Assembly (NCBI GenBank): GCA_036258055.1
Contig: DATAEK010000234.1
Coordinates: 1 to 39,738 of the forward strand
DNA from: DATAEK01 sp036258055
GTDB lineage: Bacteria; Acidobacteriota; Vicinamibacteria; Vicinamibacterales; 2-12-FULL-66-21
Length of the DNA stretch: 39,738 nt
Direction of reading: 5' to 3'
Part shown: in pieces, positions 17,497-25,320 of the stretch
Layout: every line of letters starts with the position of its first letter
Position numbering within the stretch: the stretch's first letter is position 1
Notes under the pieces: model-generated
Databases searched by the model: none
Told to the model about the DNA's origin: nothing
What the model saw: only the letters and a program-made list of their open reading frames with translations
Position numbers and translations under genes: made by a program

Positions 17497-18767
17497 TCCT
17501 GCCTCCTGATCAACTCCGCGGAGGGCCGTCGCGTGGCGATGCGATCGCCGGCCGATGCGCCGGCCGCGACGACGGTCTGCTCCTTGCCACGTTTCACGAC
17601 CTGCACCTTCCGCTCCTCGAACGCGTTGCCCGCAAGCGTGTAGACGACCGGCGATCCGTTCCGCTGGAACACCGCCTCCGACGGCACGAGGAGCACGTTC
17701 TGCACGCGCTCGGTGGCAATGCGGGCGACGGCGGTCATACCGGGACGGATGCGCGGATCAACATCGATCAGCACGAGGTCGAGATCGAAATTGCGCGGCG
17801 GCGGCCACGTCGACGTGTAGTCGGGGCGCGCCAGCATCGAGATGCCGTCGATCCGCGCCTTGAACTCGCGGCCGGGCACCGCTTCGATGCGGACGTTGGC
17901 TTCCAGGCCCGGCTTGAGGCGGCCGCGGTCCGACTCGTCGAGACGCGCGAGGAGGTGGACGGACGAGAGATCCGGCAGCTCCACGATTGCCGCTCCCGGC
18001 CAGCCGCGGTCGCCCTGACGGAATTCCTGCTGGCCGCCGAACATGCTGCCGGATCGGTAGTTCGGCAGAACGTTGACGATCCCGTCCGTCGGCGCTTTGA
18101 CCTGCAGCTTCTTCAGCCCGTCCTCGGCGCGCGCGAGGTCGAAGAGCGCCTTCTCGCGCTTGCGCAGCTTGCTCGAGAGATCGGCCTCAGCGCTCGTGCG
18201 ATCCGATTTGATCTTCTCTTCCAGTTCCTTGAGCCGCTGCTCCGTATCCGCGAGCGTGAGCTTGGCCTGCTCGGTCTCGACTCGCGACACCGTATCGCCG
18301 CGGCCGATATCGAGCTTGGCCCGCTCGACGTCGTACTTCGACTTCATCAACGCCGTCGCGTTCTGCTCGTCGGCGATGCGCGATTGCGATCGCGCCTGCT
18401 CGATTTCCGCGTTCGCCTGTTTCAGCTCCGACTGCTTTTCCTGAATCGTGCGCTGGAGCGTCGTGCCGTCGAATTCGACGACGACGTCGCCGGCCTTGAC
18501 CGCCGCGCCGTTCTTCGCCAGCTTGAGAATCTGGAGCTCGCCGGACTGCATCGGCGATGACAGGACGACCGACTTGAGGGGCCTGATTTCGCCGCGCAGC
18601 TCCAGCGTGTCCACGAATTCACCCAGCGAGACTTCGGCCGTCGGGAGATCGGGAGCCGATCCACGTCCGACCATGCCGAAGATGCCGGCGGCCGCGAGCA
18701 TGAGAACGACCAGAGTAATGAGGCTGTTGCGCCGCAGCAGACGGCCGGCAAGACCCGCGCGCGTCAT
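17493..18767 (-). CDS. HlyD/MacA-type periplasmic adaptor (second of three)
   Basis: 424 residues. Membrane anchor LITLVVLMLAAAGIFGMVG (about 16-34); first lipoyl half VDTLELRGEIRPLKSVVLSSP; a coiled coil from about 110 to 220 rich in Lys/Glu heptads (IQEKQSELKQANAEIEQARS); second lipoyl half VKAPTDGIVNVLPNYRSG; then beta-barrel and membrane-proximal domains (EAVPGREFKARIDGISM and following). Start ATG 18767 overlaps the upstream adaptor's stop by 4 nt. The GSMFGGQQEFRQGDRGWPGA segment is paralleled in the third adaptor (LMMFGPG...EGDSVWPGRP), showing that the two are paralogues, but the rest is well diverged. It presumably assembles with its neighbours in one export complex. Confidence 0.88.
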   Translation of the reverse strand: MTRAGLAGRLLRRNSLITLVVLMLAAAGIFGMVGRGSAPDLPTAEVSLGEFVDTLELRGEIRPLKSVVLSSPMQSGELQILKLAKNGAAVKAGDVVVEFDGTTLQRTIQEKQSELKQANAEIEQARSQSRIADEQNATALMKSKYDVERAKLDIGRGDTVSRVETEQAKLTLADTEQRLKELEEKIKSDRTSAEADLSSKLRKREKALFDLARAEDGLKKLQVKAPTDGIVNVLPNYRSGSMFGGQQEFRQGDRGWPGAAIVELPDLSSVHLLARLDESDRGRLKPGLEANVRIEAVPGREFKARIDGISMLARPDYTSTWPPPRNFDLDLVLIDVDPRIRPGMTAVARIATERVQNVLLVPSEAVFQRNGSPVVYTLAGNAFEERKVQVVKRGKEQTVVAAGASAGDRIATRRPSAELIRRQE

Positions 18768-20020
18768 CGACCGCCTCGATTGGCGACGTCGCGCACGATG
18801 ACGGCGCCTTCCTCGAGTCCGGCGGTCACGACCGCTTCGTGGAAATTCTGATCGCCCACCGTGACGGTCTGATCCTGTACGGAGCCGTTGCGCTGGATCC
18901 GGACGGTCGTCACTTCGCCGTTGTACTTGATCGCGTCGCGCGGCACGACCAGCACTTGGCGCACGCGCGCGAGTTCCACGTCGAGCGACGCCGTCAGATC
19001 GGGCATCAGACTGGGATGCGAGCCCGCGACATCCACGAGCGCGACGAACACGCGCACTTTCGGCGACAGCGTGGACGGCACGCCGAGCGGAGAGATCTGG
19101 GCGATCTTGCCGTCGAAGCCGAGGTCCGGATACGCATCCAGCCCGATGCGCACGATCTGTCCGACGCGCAGGTCGTTGATGTCAGCCTGATTGACACGCG
19201 CGCGCACGCGCATCGTCGCGGGGTTGACGATGTCCACGACCGGCACGCCGGCGCGGACCTCCTCCCCTTCCTGCACTTCGGCCATGTTGTTGGTCTTCCA
19301 CACCGTGCGGATGACCGCCATGCCGTCGATCGGCGCAGTCATCGCCATCCTCTGGGCGTTGGCTTCCGCCTGCTTCATGGCGTTTTCCGATCGATCGCGA
19401 CGAATCTTGAGGATCCGAAGGTCCGCGTCGGCCGCCTTCCGCTTCAGGTCGTAGGTCGTGCGGAGCTGCTTCAACGTCGCCTCCGCCTGATCCAGTGCCT
19501 GCTGGTTCTTCTCCACCTGGATCTTCGGCAGCATCTCGTTCTTCAACATCTCGAGCCGCGCGCGGCCGAGCGCGCTCTCCGCGAGCAGGATCTCGCTGTC
19601 GTCCTTGGCGCGGTCCGCCCGCGCGGTCGCCTCCCGCTTGCGGATCTGCTGTTCGAGATCGTTCAGCTCCGCGCGCTTGTCGAGCGCCGTCGCGAGCTGT
19701 GTCTGCCGATCGAACTCGACGACGAGATCACCCTTCTTGACTGGGGCCCCGGCCTTCACCAGCCGGGTGATGACGAGGGAAGAGGAGTTGGGACCGGAGA
19801 GCCGTGGGGCTGAGAGCGTCGTCGAGTCGACCGCTTCGACCGTGCCCGAGAGTCGAAGCGACCGGACGAAATCACGGCGTTTCACCGTTGCCGTTCCCTC
19901 GCGCCGAGTGGACTGGGGTTCGTGCTCCGGCCGCGCGGTCAGCAGCGCGGCGCCGAGCGTGCCGGCCGCGACAACGGCGCTAAGTGCCATCCAGAGACGG
20001 AAATATGGCCTGCGTGGCAT
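18764..20020 (-). CDS. HlyD/MacA-type periplasmic adaptor (first of three)
   Basis: 418 residues and the first gene of the efflux operon. Membrane anchor LSAVVAAGTLGAALLTARP (about 13-31); lipoyl half SLRLSGTVEAVDSTTLSAP; coiled coil at about 110-225 (LDKRAELNDLEQQIRKREA); return half TAPIDGMAVIRTVWK; beta-barrel with RARVNQADINDLRVGQIVRIG, typical of RND/ABC adaptors. The start ATG 20020 is supported by GGAG 5 nt upstream. About 100 nt separate it from the end of metH on the same strand. I see no strong promoter or terminator there, so read-through from metH is possible. It ends in an ATGA overlap with the second adaptor. Confidence 0.88.
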   Translation of the reverse strand: MPRRPYFRLWMALSAVVAAGTLGAALLTARPEHEPQSTRREGTATVKRRDFVRSLRLSGTVEAVDSTTLSAPRLSGPNSSSLVITRLVKAGAPVKKGDLVVEFDRQTQLATALDKRAELNDLEQQIRKREATARADRAKDDSEILLAESALGRARLEMLKNEMLPKIQVEKNQQALDQAEATLKQLRTTYDLKRKAADADLRILKIRRDRSENAMKQAEANAQRMAMTAPIDGMAVIRTVWKTNNMAEVQEGEEVRAGVPVVDIVNPATMRVRARVNQADINDLRVGQIVRIGLDAYPDLGFDGKIAQISPLGVPSTLSPKVRVFVALVDVAGSHPSLMPDLTASLDVELARVRQVLVVPRDAIKYNGEVTTVRIQRNGSVQDQTVTVGDQNFHEAVVTAGLEEGAVIVRDVANRGGR

Positions 20021-20120
20021 GCGGCTCCGGTTATCAGACGGCGCGGCGTGATAGATGGTTGGGCGCGCTGACAGTTCGACGATCCGCTTTCACAATTAAG
20101 TGTTGCGCCGGCGTTGTCCT

Positions 20121-23100
20121 TCAGCACTTGACGCCAAGCTCTACCGGGTCGTACGACAGATTCTGGCCCAACCAACGCTCGGCGTCTTCGATCGCCATCC
20201 CCTTCCGCTTGGCGTACGACTGGAGCTGGTCCCGGCCAATTCGGCCGACGTTGAAGTATGCCGCCTCCGGGTGCGCAAAATACAGCCCGCTGACGCTCGC
20301 GGCCGGCGCCATCGCCGCGTGATCGGTGAGGATGATTCCCTGCCGTCCGGCATCCAGCAGCTCGAACAGCTTGAACTTCTCGCTGTGATCCGGACACGCC
20401 GGATATCCATACGCCGGACGGATGCCGCGGAACTTCTCCGCAATCAGATCCGGGACGGCCAACCGCTCGTCGTGCCCGTAGCCCCAGTCCTTTCGCGCCT
20501 GCGCGTGCAGGTGCTCGGCGAAGGCCTCTGCCAGCCGATCGGCCAACGCCTTCACCATGATCGCGTTGTAGTCGTCGTGCTCCCGCTCGAACCGCCGGAC
20601 CAGGTCGTCGACGCCGATGCCCGCCGTGACGGCGAACATCCCGAGGTAGTCGGGCACGCCGCTCTCGCGTGGCGCGATGAAATCGGCGAGCGATCGATTC
20701 GGCCGTTTGTCGGGCACGACCTCCTGCTGCCGGAGCATCGGCAGCACGGCGAGCTCGGTTCGGCGCGAATCGTCGGTGTAGAGAATGATGTCGTCGTCCG
20801 CCGAGTTCGCCGGCCAGAACGCGTACACGCCGCACGCCGTCAGAAGCTTCTCGTCGACGATTCGCTTCAACAGCGCCTGCCCGTGTTCGTAGAGCTCGCG
20901 CGCGGCCGCGCCGTACTGCGGATGCTCGAGGATCCCGGGGAACCGCCCCTTCAGGTCCCAGGCGGAGAAGAAGAACGTCCAGTCGATGTATTTCGCCAGC
21001 TCCGCCAGCGGCATCTCGTCGAGATAGCGGCGCCCGACGAACCACGGTGAGGCGATCTCGTAGTCGTCCCAATTGATCTGCAGCCGGTTCGCGCGGGCCT
21101 GCTGATAGGTGAGCTGCGGTTTTTCCCGTCGCGTCGCGTACTTTTCACGAATGTCGGACTGCGCGGCACGGTTGGCGGCGTCAAAATCCGGCTTGGCCGC
21201 GCCGAGGAGCCGCGACACGACGTCCACCGCGCGGGACGCATCGAGGACGTGGACGACAGGCTCGCTGTACTCGGGTGCGATCTTGACCGCGGTGTGCTGC
21301 CGGCTCGTGGTTGCGCCGCCGATGAGGAGCGGGCGCGTGAACCCGCGGCGCTCCATCTCGCGCGCCACGAACACCATCTCGTCGAGCGACGGCGTGATCA
21401 GACCACTGAGGCCGATGAGGTCGGCGTCGTGCTCGATCGCCGCATCCAGGATCTTCGCCGCCGGCACCATGACGCCGAGGTCGATGACCTGATAGTTGTT
21501 ACACCCCAGCACGACACCAACGATGTTCTTGCCGATGTCGTGGACATCCCCCTTCACCGTCGCCATGACAATGCTGCCCTGAGACGAGGCGGTCACGACC
21601 GATCCGTCGGGTTGCACCTTCGCATCGCCGCCGCGCTCCATGAACGGCTCGAGATACGCGACCGCGCGCTTCATCGCCCGCGCGCTCTTCACCACCTGCG
21701 GGAGGAACATCTTGCCGGCGCCAAACAGGTCGCCGACGATCTTCATGCCGTCCATCAGCGGCCCTTCGATGATCTCGAGCGGCCGCGCATACTTCTGCCG
21801 CGCCTCTTCGACGTCCTGGTCGATGAAATCAAGGACACCGTGCACGAGCGCGTGCGAGAGACGGCTTTCGACCGTTCCCTGGCGCCAGGCGACGTCCAGC
21901 TCCTTCTTCGCGCCTCGTCCTTTCACGGTGTCGGCGAACTGCACCAGTCGTTCGGTGGCATCCGGGCGGCGATTGAAGATCACGTCCTCGACGTGCTCCA
22001 GCAGATCCGGTGGGATGTCCTCGTAGACGATGAGCTGTCCGGCATTGACGATCCCCATGTCCATGCCGGCCTTGATCGCGTGATAGAGGAACGCGGAGTG
22101 CATGGCCTCACGGACGACGTCGTTGCCACGGAACGAGAACGACAGGTTGCTGACCCCGCCGCTCACCTTCACGCCCGGACACGTCGCCTTGATGATGCGC
22201 GTGGCCTCGATGAAGTTCACCGCGTAGTCGTTGTGTTCTTCCAGCCCGGTGGCAATGGCGAGGATGTTCGGATCGAAGATGATATCGAGGGGGTCGAAGC
22301 CGGCCTGCCCGGTCAGCAGCCGGTACGCCCGCTGACAGATCGAGACTTTGCGCTCGATCGTGTCCGCCTGACCGGTTTCGTCGAACGCCATCACCACGAC
22401 ACCCGCGCCGAACCGCTGAATCGTGCTGGCCTTGCGAAGGAAGTCCTCTTCGCCCTCCTTGAGGCTGATCGAATTCACGACCGACTTACCCTGTACGCAC
22501 TTCAGTCCAGCCTCGATGACGGACCACCGCGAGCTGTCGATTATGACCGGCACCCGCGCAATCTCCGGCTCGGTCGCGATGTAGTCGAGAAACGTCGTCA
22601 TCGCCTGCTCGGAGTCGAGCATGCCCTCGTCCATGTTGACGTCGATCAGGTTGGCGCCGTTGCGCACCTGCTCGGCGGCCACGCGTACGGCCTCCGCATA
22701 GTCGCCGCCCTTGATCAGCCGCGCGAAGCGCGCCGATCCCGTCACGTTGGTGCGCTCGCCGATCATCTGGAAGTTGCTGTCCGGACGAATCGTCAGCGTC
22801 TCGAGGCCCGAGAAGCGCGTGAATTCGTGATCGCCAGGCGCTCCGGCAGCGCGGGCGGCCAGGGAGGCGCCCGGAGCGGCAACTCCGCGTCCCCGTTCGT
22901 CCGCACGGTGGGTCAGCCACGAACCAGCCGGCAACGGCCGAGGCGTCACCCCTTCGACTGCCCTCCCGATTGCGGCAATGTGCTCGGGTGTCGTCCCGCA
23001 GCAGCCGCCGACGATGTTCGCGAAGCCGCTCGCGGCGAAATCGCGGACGAGCGTGCTCGTCTCGTCGGGCAATTCGTCGTACTGCCCGAACGCGTTCGGC

Positions 23101-23930
23101 AGCCCGGCGTTCGGATAGCTGCTCACGTAGCACTCCGCGATGCGGGCGAGGTCGGCCAGGTACGGCCGCATGTCGCGGGCGCCGAGCGCGCAGTTGATGC
23201 CGATCGACAGCGGCTTCGCGTGACGAAGCGACACGTAGCAGGCATCTAGCGTCTGGCCGGAAAGCGTGCGGCCGCTGCGATCGGTGATCGTGAGCGAGAT
23301 CATCACCGGGAGGCGCCGGCCGCGTTCGTCGAACACGTTCTCGATGGCGACGATGCCGGCTTTGGCATTCAGCGTGTCGAAGATCGTTTCGAGCAGCAGA
23401 ATGTCGGCGCCGCCGTCGATCAGGCCACGGACCTGATCCTCGTACGCCGCGCGGCATTGGTCGAAGGTCATGCCGCGGAAGGCTGGATTGTTCACATCCG
23501 GGGAGATCGACAGGGTTCGGTTCATCGGTCCCATCGATCCCGCGACGAATCTGGGCTTGCCCTGATCGCGTGCGGTCCAGGCGTCAGCCGCCGCGCGGGC
23601 CAGCCGTGCGCCCTCGACGTTGAGCTCGTAGACGATCGATTCAAGGCCGTAATCTCCCTGCGCAATCGCGGTGCTCGTGAACGTGTTCGTCTCGATGATG
23701 TCGGCGCCGGCGGCGAGGTACTCGTCATGAATCGCGCTGATCACGTCCGGGCGCGTGAGCACGAGGAGATCGCTGTTGCCCCGCAGGTCCCGCGAGTGGC
23801 CGGCAAAGCGCTCGCCGCGGAAATCCGCTTCCGTCAGCTGGTAACGCTGAATCATCGTGCCCATCGCGCCGTCGAGCACGAGGATGCGCCGATCGAGCGT
23901 CGTGCGAAGTTTCTCGAAGACAGTGTCCAT
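20121..23930 (-). CDS. metH: Cobalamin-dependent methionine synthase
   Basis: 1269 residues, full length with all four modules. It transfers the methyl group of 5-methyltetrahydrofolate to homocysteine through cob(I)alamin, in the cytoplasm. Homocysteine domain: LDGAMGTMIQ at the N-terminus and zinc ligands Cys247 (GINC) and Cys310-Cys311 (GGCCGTTP), the same numbering as E. coli MetH. Folate domain from about 375 (MIGERTNVTGS). Cap and B12 domains: His797 in GDVHDIGKN is the lower cobalt ligand (DxHxxG). SAM-binding activation domain to the C-terminus (SGLYFAHPEAAYFNVGRI). A somewhat variable linker lies at about 335-370. The start ATG at 23930 shares one base with the TAA of the upstream regulator (TAATG), with AAGGA ahead, so the two genes are translationally linked. 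Confidence 0.97.
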   Translation of the reverse strand: MDTVFEKLRTTLDRRILVLDGAMGTMIQRYQLTEADFRGERFAGHSRDLRGNSDLLVLTRPDVISAIHDEYLAAGADIIETNTFTSTAIAQGDYGLESIVYELNVEGARLARAAADAWTARDQGKPRFVAGSMGPMNRTLSISPDVNNPAFRGMTFDQCRAAYEDQVRGLIDGGADILLLETIFDTLNAKAGIVAIENVFDERGRRLPVMISLTITDRSGRTLSGQTLDACYVSLRHAKPLSIGINCALGARDMRPYLADLARIAECYVSSYPNAGLPNAFGQYDELPDETSTLVRDFAASGFANIVGGCCGTTPEHIAAIGRAVEGVTPRPLPAGSWLTHRADERGRGVAAPGASLAARAAGAPGDHEFTRFSGLETLTIRPDSNFQMIGERTNVTGSARFARLIKGGDYAEAVRVAAEQVRNGANLIDVNMDEGMLDSEQAMTTFLDYIATEPEIARVPVIIDSSRWSVIEAGLKCVQGKSVVNSISLKEGEEDFLRKASTIQRFGAGVVVMAFDETGQADTIERKVSICQRAYRLLTGQAGFDPLDIIFDPNILAIATGLEEHNDYAVNFIEATRIIKATCPGVKVSGGVSNLSFSFRGNDVVREAMHSAFLYHAIKAGMDMGIVNAGQLIVYEDIPPDLLEHVEDVIFNRRPDATERLVQFADTVKGRGAKKELDVAWRQGTVESRLSHALVHGVLDFIDQDVEEARQKYARPLEIIEGPLMDGMKIVGDLFGAGKMFLPQVVKSARAMKRAVAYLEPFMERGGDAKVQPDGSVVTASSQGSIVMATVKGDVHDIGKNIVGVVLGCNNYQVIDLGVMVPAAKILDAAIEHDADLIGLSGLITPSLDEMVFVAREMERRGFTRPLLIGGATTSRQHTAVKIAPEYSEPVVHVLDASRAVDVVSRLLGAAKPDFDAANRAAQSDIREKYATRREKPQLTYQQARANRLQINWDDYEIASPWFVGRRYLDEMPLAELAKYIDWTFFFSAWDLKGRFPGILEHPQYGAAARELYEHGQALLKRIVDEKLLTACGVYAFWPANSADDDIILYTDDSRRTELAVLPMLRQQEVVPDKRPNRSLADFIAPRESGVPDYLGMFAVTAGIGVDDLVRRFEREHDDYNAIMVKALADRLAEAFAEHLHAQARKDWGYGHDERLAVPDLIAEKFRGIRPAYGYPACPDHSEKFKLFELLDAGRQGIILTDHAAMAPAASVSGLYFAHPEAAYFNVGRIGRDQLQSYAKRKGMAIEDAERWLGQNLSYDPVELGVKC

Positions 23931-24949
23931 TACGAATCCTTGTGGTCTGTGGTCTGCGTCCGGTGCCGTGTCCGCCGTCCATGCGCCGTCGTCCCTGCCG
24001 CGCTGACGACGGGCTTCGTGCCGCTCGCAATGATCACGGTGAACGCGTCCCCCGTACGACGCGCGCCGACGGTCACCATTACGTCCGTCAGCCCTGCGGC
24101 CTTCAGCATCCCTGCCAGCGCGTCATCGGCAAAACCGAGCCATTGATCGCCGAGCCGATCCCGAACCCAGGCTTCATCGTGCTCGCGCAGCTCGAGGACG
24201 AGGACGCGTCCGCCAGGAATCAGGATGCGCACCGCTTCCGCGAGGGCGCGGGCGGGATCCTTCGCGTGATGCAGGGCCTGGGAAAGGAGCGCCAGGTCCA
24301 CGCTGGCGTCGCGGATCGGCACGCGCTCGAGCTCCCCGCGCTTCCACGTGACGTTCCGCACGCGGCGGCGCGTCGCGAGCGCCCGTGCCCGCTTCAGTAC
24401 CGTCTCGGAGCGGTCCACCGCGATCACGCGCGACGCGAAGCGGCTGGCTTCGACGGTCAGGTACCCTTCGCCGCATCCGAGGTCGGCCACCCGCAACGGC
24501 GGCAACAGGTGGCCGAGGGCCCGTGCCCACGCCGCCCAGCTCCTCCCGGGCACGAGCTGTCGCTCGCTCGTGTCCGGTGCGGCGTGCGCGTCGAAGTTCT
24601 CCTTGCGCAGCCGCCTCACCTCCGCCAGCCGCACATCGTCTGCCCGGCCAGCCTCGGTTTCCGTCGTGCGCTCGAAGAGTGAGCGCAGGAAGGCGGCGAG
24701 AGGAGCCAGGCCGTCCTTCTCGTTCGTGAGCGCCGGGGCCAGCCGGTAGTAGCTGTAGCCTCCCTCGCGCCGCTCACTGACGAGCCCGGCGTCTTTGAGG
24801 AGGCCGAGATGCCGCGACACACCCGACTGGGCGATCCCGAGAATCGCGGTCAGCTCCGTAACGTTCAGGCGCTCGGCCTCGAGCACCCGCAGCAGACGGA
24901 GGCGAACGTCGTCGCCGAGCAGCCGGAAGAGCGCCGGCGCATCCTGCAT
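23930..24949 (-). CDS. ArsR-type HTH / SAM-dependent methyltransferase fusion, likely regulator of metH
   Basis: 339 residues. The N-terminal winged helix (about 5-85) has FRLLGDDVRLRLLRVLE and a recognition helix AQSGVSRHLGLLKDAGLV, typical of the ArsR family, followed by the wing EGGYSYYRL. No metal-binding Cys motif is seen. The C-terminal part (about 140-320) is a class I methyltransferase fold with VADLGCGEGYLTVEA (motif I), an acidic residue in VIAVDRS, and LLSQALHHAKDPARAL. Overlap with metH and the palindrome at its own promoter suggest an autoregulated repressor sensing SAM or S-adenosylhomocysteine. As I recall, ArsR-family SAH-responsive regulators (SahR) control the methionine cycle in Proteobacteria; equivalence here is inference. 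True methyltransferase activity is the alternative. There is no Shine-Dalgarno sequence before ATG 24949. Confidence 0.85.
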   Translation of the reverse strand: MQDAPALFRLLGDDVRLRLLRVLEAERLNVTELTAILGIAQSGVSRHLGLLKDAGLVSERREGGYSYYRLAPALTNEKDGLAPLAAFLRSLFERTTETEAGRADDVRLAEVRRLRKENFDAHAAPDTSERQLVPGRSWAAWARALGHLLPPLRVADLGCGEGYLTVEASRFASRVIAVDRSETVLKRARALATRRRVRNVTWKRGELERVPIRDASVDLALLSQALHHAKDPARALAEAVRILIPGGRVLVLELREHDEAWVRDRLGDQWLGFADDALAGMLKAAGLTDVMVTVGARRTGDAFTVIIASGTKPVVSAAGTTAHGRRTRHRTQTTDHKDS

Positions 24950-24973
24950 ATCTATGAATCTACATTAATAGAT
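24950..24973. promoter_or_regulatory. Candidate operator for the ArsR-type regulator
   Basis: ATCTA (24958-24962) and TAGAT (24969-24973) form a 16-bp imperfect palindrome overlapping the -10 hexamer. ATCTAT (24950-24955) and ATAGAT (24968-24973) form a second, wider inverted repeat in the same AT-rich island. The placement is what repression by an ArsR-family dimer would require. Confidence 0.5.
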
Positions 24974-24985
24974 GGATTGGAGCAA
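24957..24985 (-). promoter_or_regulatory. Predicted promoter of the regulator-metH operon
   Basis: Reading the minus strand: TTGCTC (24985-24980), a 17-nt spacer, TAGATT (24962-24957), then 7 nt to the ATG at 24949. Transcription would begin at or next to the A of the start codon, so the mRNA should be leaderless, in keeping with the missing ribosome site. Hexamer matches are moderate (TTG of the -35; 4 of 6 in the -10). Confidence 0.5.
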
Positions 24986-25030
24986 CTGGGGGATGGGGGC
25001 AGGGCCTTCAGCCTTGCCGCTGGCTCGAGG

Positions 25031-25052
25031 CTTGTCGCCGTCCGCTGTCCGC
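25031..25052 (+). repeat. 22-bp dispersed repeat, copy 1
   Basis: Identical at 21 of 22 positions to 28957-28978, same orientation; core GTCCGCTGTCCGC. Both copies lie in non-coding gaps. Confidence 0.75.
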
Positions 25053-25090
25053 TGGGGCGACTAGTGGCGCTTCGGTTGGCTCTTCGCAGT

Positions 25091-25126
25091 GGTCGCGGGG
25101 CCCCACCCCCGCGACCTGCCAGCGCT
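25091..25126. repeat. REP-like hairpin element, copy A
   Basis: GGTCGCGGGG (25091-25100) pairs perfectly with CCCCGCGACC (25107-25116) around a CCCCAC loop, followed by TGCCAGCGCT. Bases 25092-25126 (35 nt) recur exactly, in inverted orientation, at 37952-37986. Confidence 0.9.
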
Positions 25127-25139
25127 TCTTCTCTCAATG

Positions 25140-25164
25140 TGTCTGGGGGCCCCACCCCCAGACA
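25140..25164. repeat. Related hairpin with a different stem
   Basis: TGTCTGGGGG (25140-25149) pairs with CCCCCAGACA (25155-25164) around CCCCA. It has the same GGGGCCCCACCCC core as copy A with compensating changes in the outer stem (GTCTG/CAGAC for GTCGC/GCGAC), which suggests the fold matters. Confidence 0.85.
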
Positions 25165-25296
25165 TTGCAGCTCGCGCATTCGCGCTCGCTGCGGCTCAAG
25201 GCTGCTCGCTCGCGCCGCTGGTTAGCGGCGACTGCCCGCTTTCAGAAGCGAACAGCGGACTGCGACAGGCGTCACCCCAGCGGACAGCGGCAGCGA

Positions 25297-25320
25297 AGCG
25301 CCGGCCTATCGCCCGGCGCT
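25297..25320 (-). terminator. Hairpin spanning the stop codon of the M1 peptidase gene
   Basis: AGCGCCGG (25297-25304) and CCGGCGCT (25313-25320) form a perfect 8-bp stem with the gene's stop codon in the 8-nt loop. No U-tract follows, so it may protect the 3' end or act in factor-dependent termination. Confidence 0.35.

Larger units (their letters stand above)
25044..25288. repeat. 18-bp inverted repeat pair
   Basis: The arm at 25044-25061 (GCTGTCCGCTGGGGCGAC) is matched by its reverse complement at 25271-25288 with one mismatch. The arms bracket the two GC hairpins, giving a nested palindromic block. Confidence 0.7.
24986..25305. other. Repeat-rich intergenic gap
   Basis: No plausible gene. 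It contains two GGGGCCCCACCCC hairpins, an 18-bp inverted repeat with arms at 25044-25061 and 25271-25288 (one mismatch), one copy of the 22-bp dispersed motif shared with 28957-28978, and the hairpin spanning the stop of the M1 peptidase gene. Open frames crossing it come from GC-rich antisense sequence. Confidence 0.7.

Noticed and set aside
21249..23249. 666-codon frame antisense to metH
   Set aside because: Mirror of a well-supported gene; composition is rich in Asp/His/Arg/Val without any domain.
25031..25288. CRISPR array
   Set aside because: The repeats are palindromic, irregularly spaced and in mixed orientation, with no regular spacers or cas genes.
24950..25305. SAM, SAH or cobalamin riboswitch ahead of the metH operon
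   Set aside because: The promoter seems to start transcription at the ATG, leaving no leader, and no conserved riboswitch boxes were recognised.
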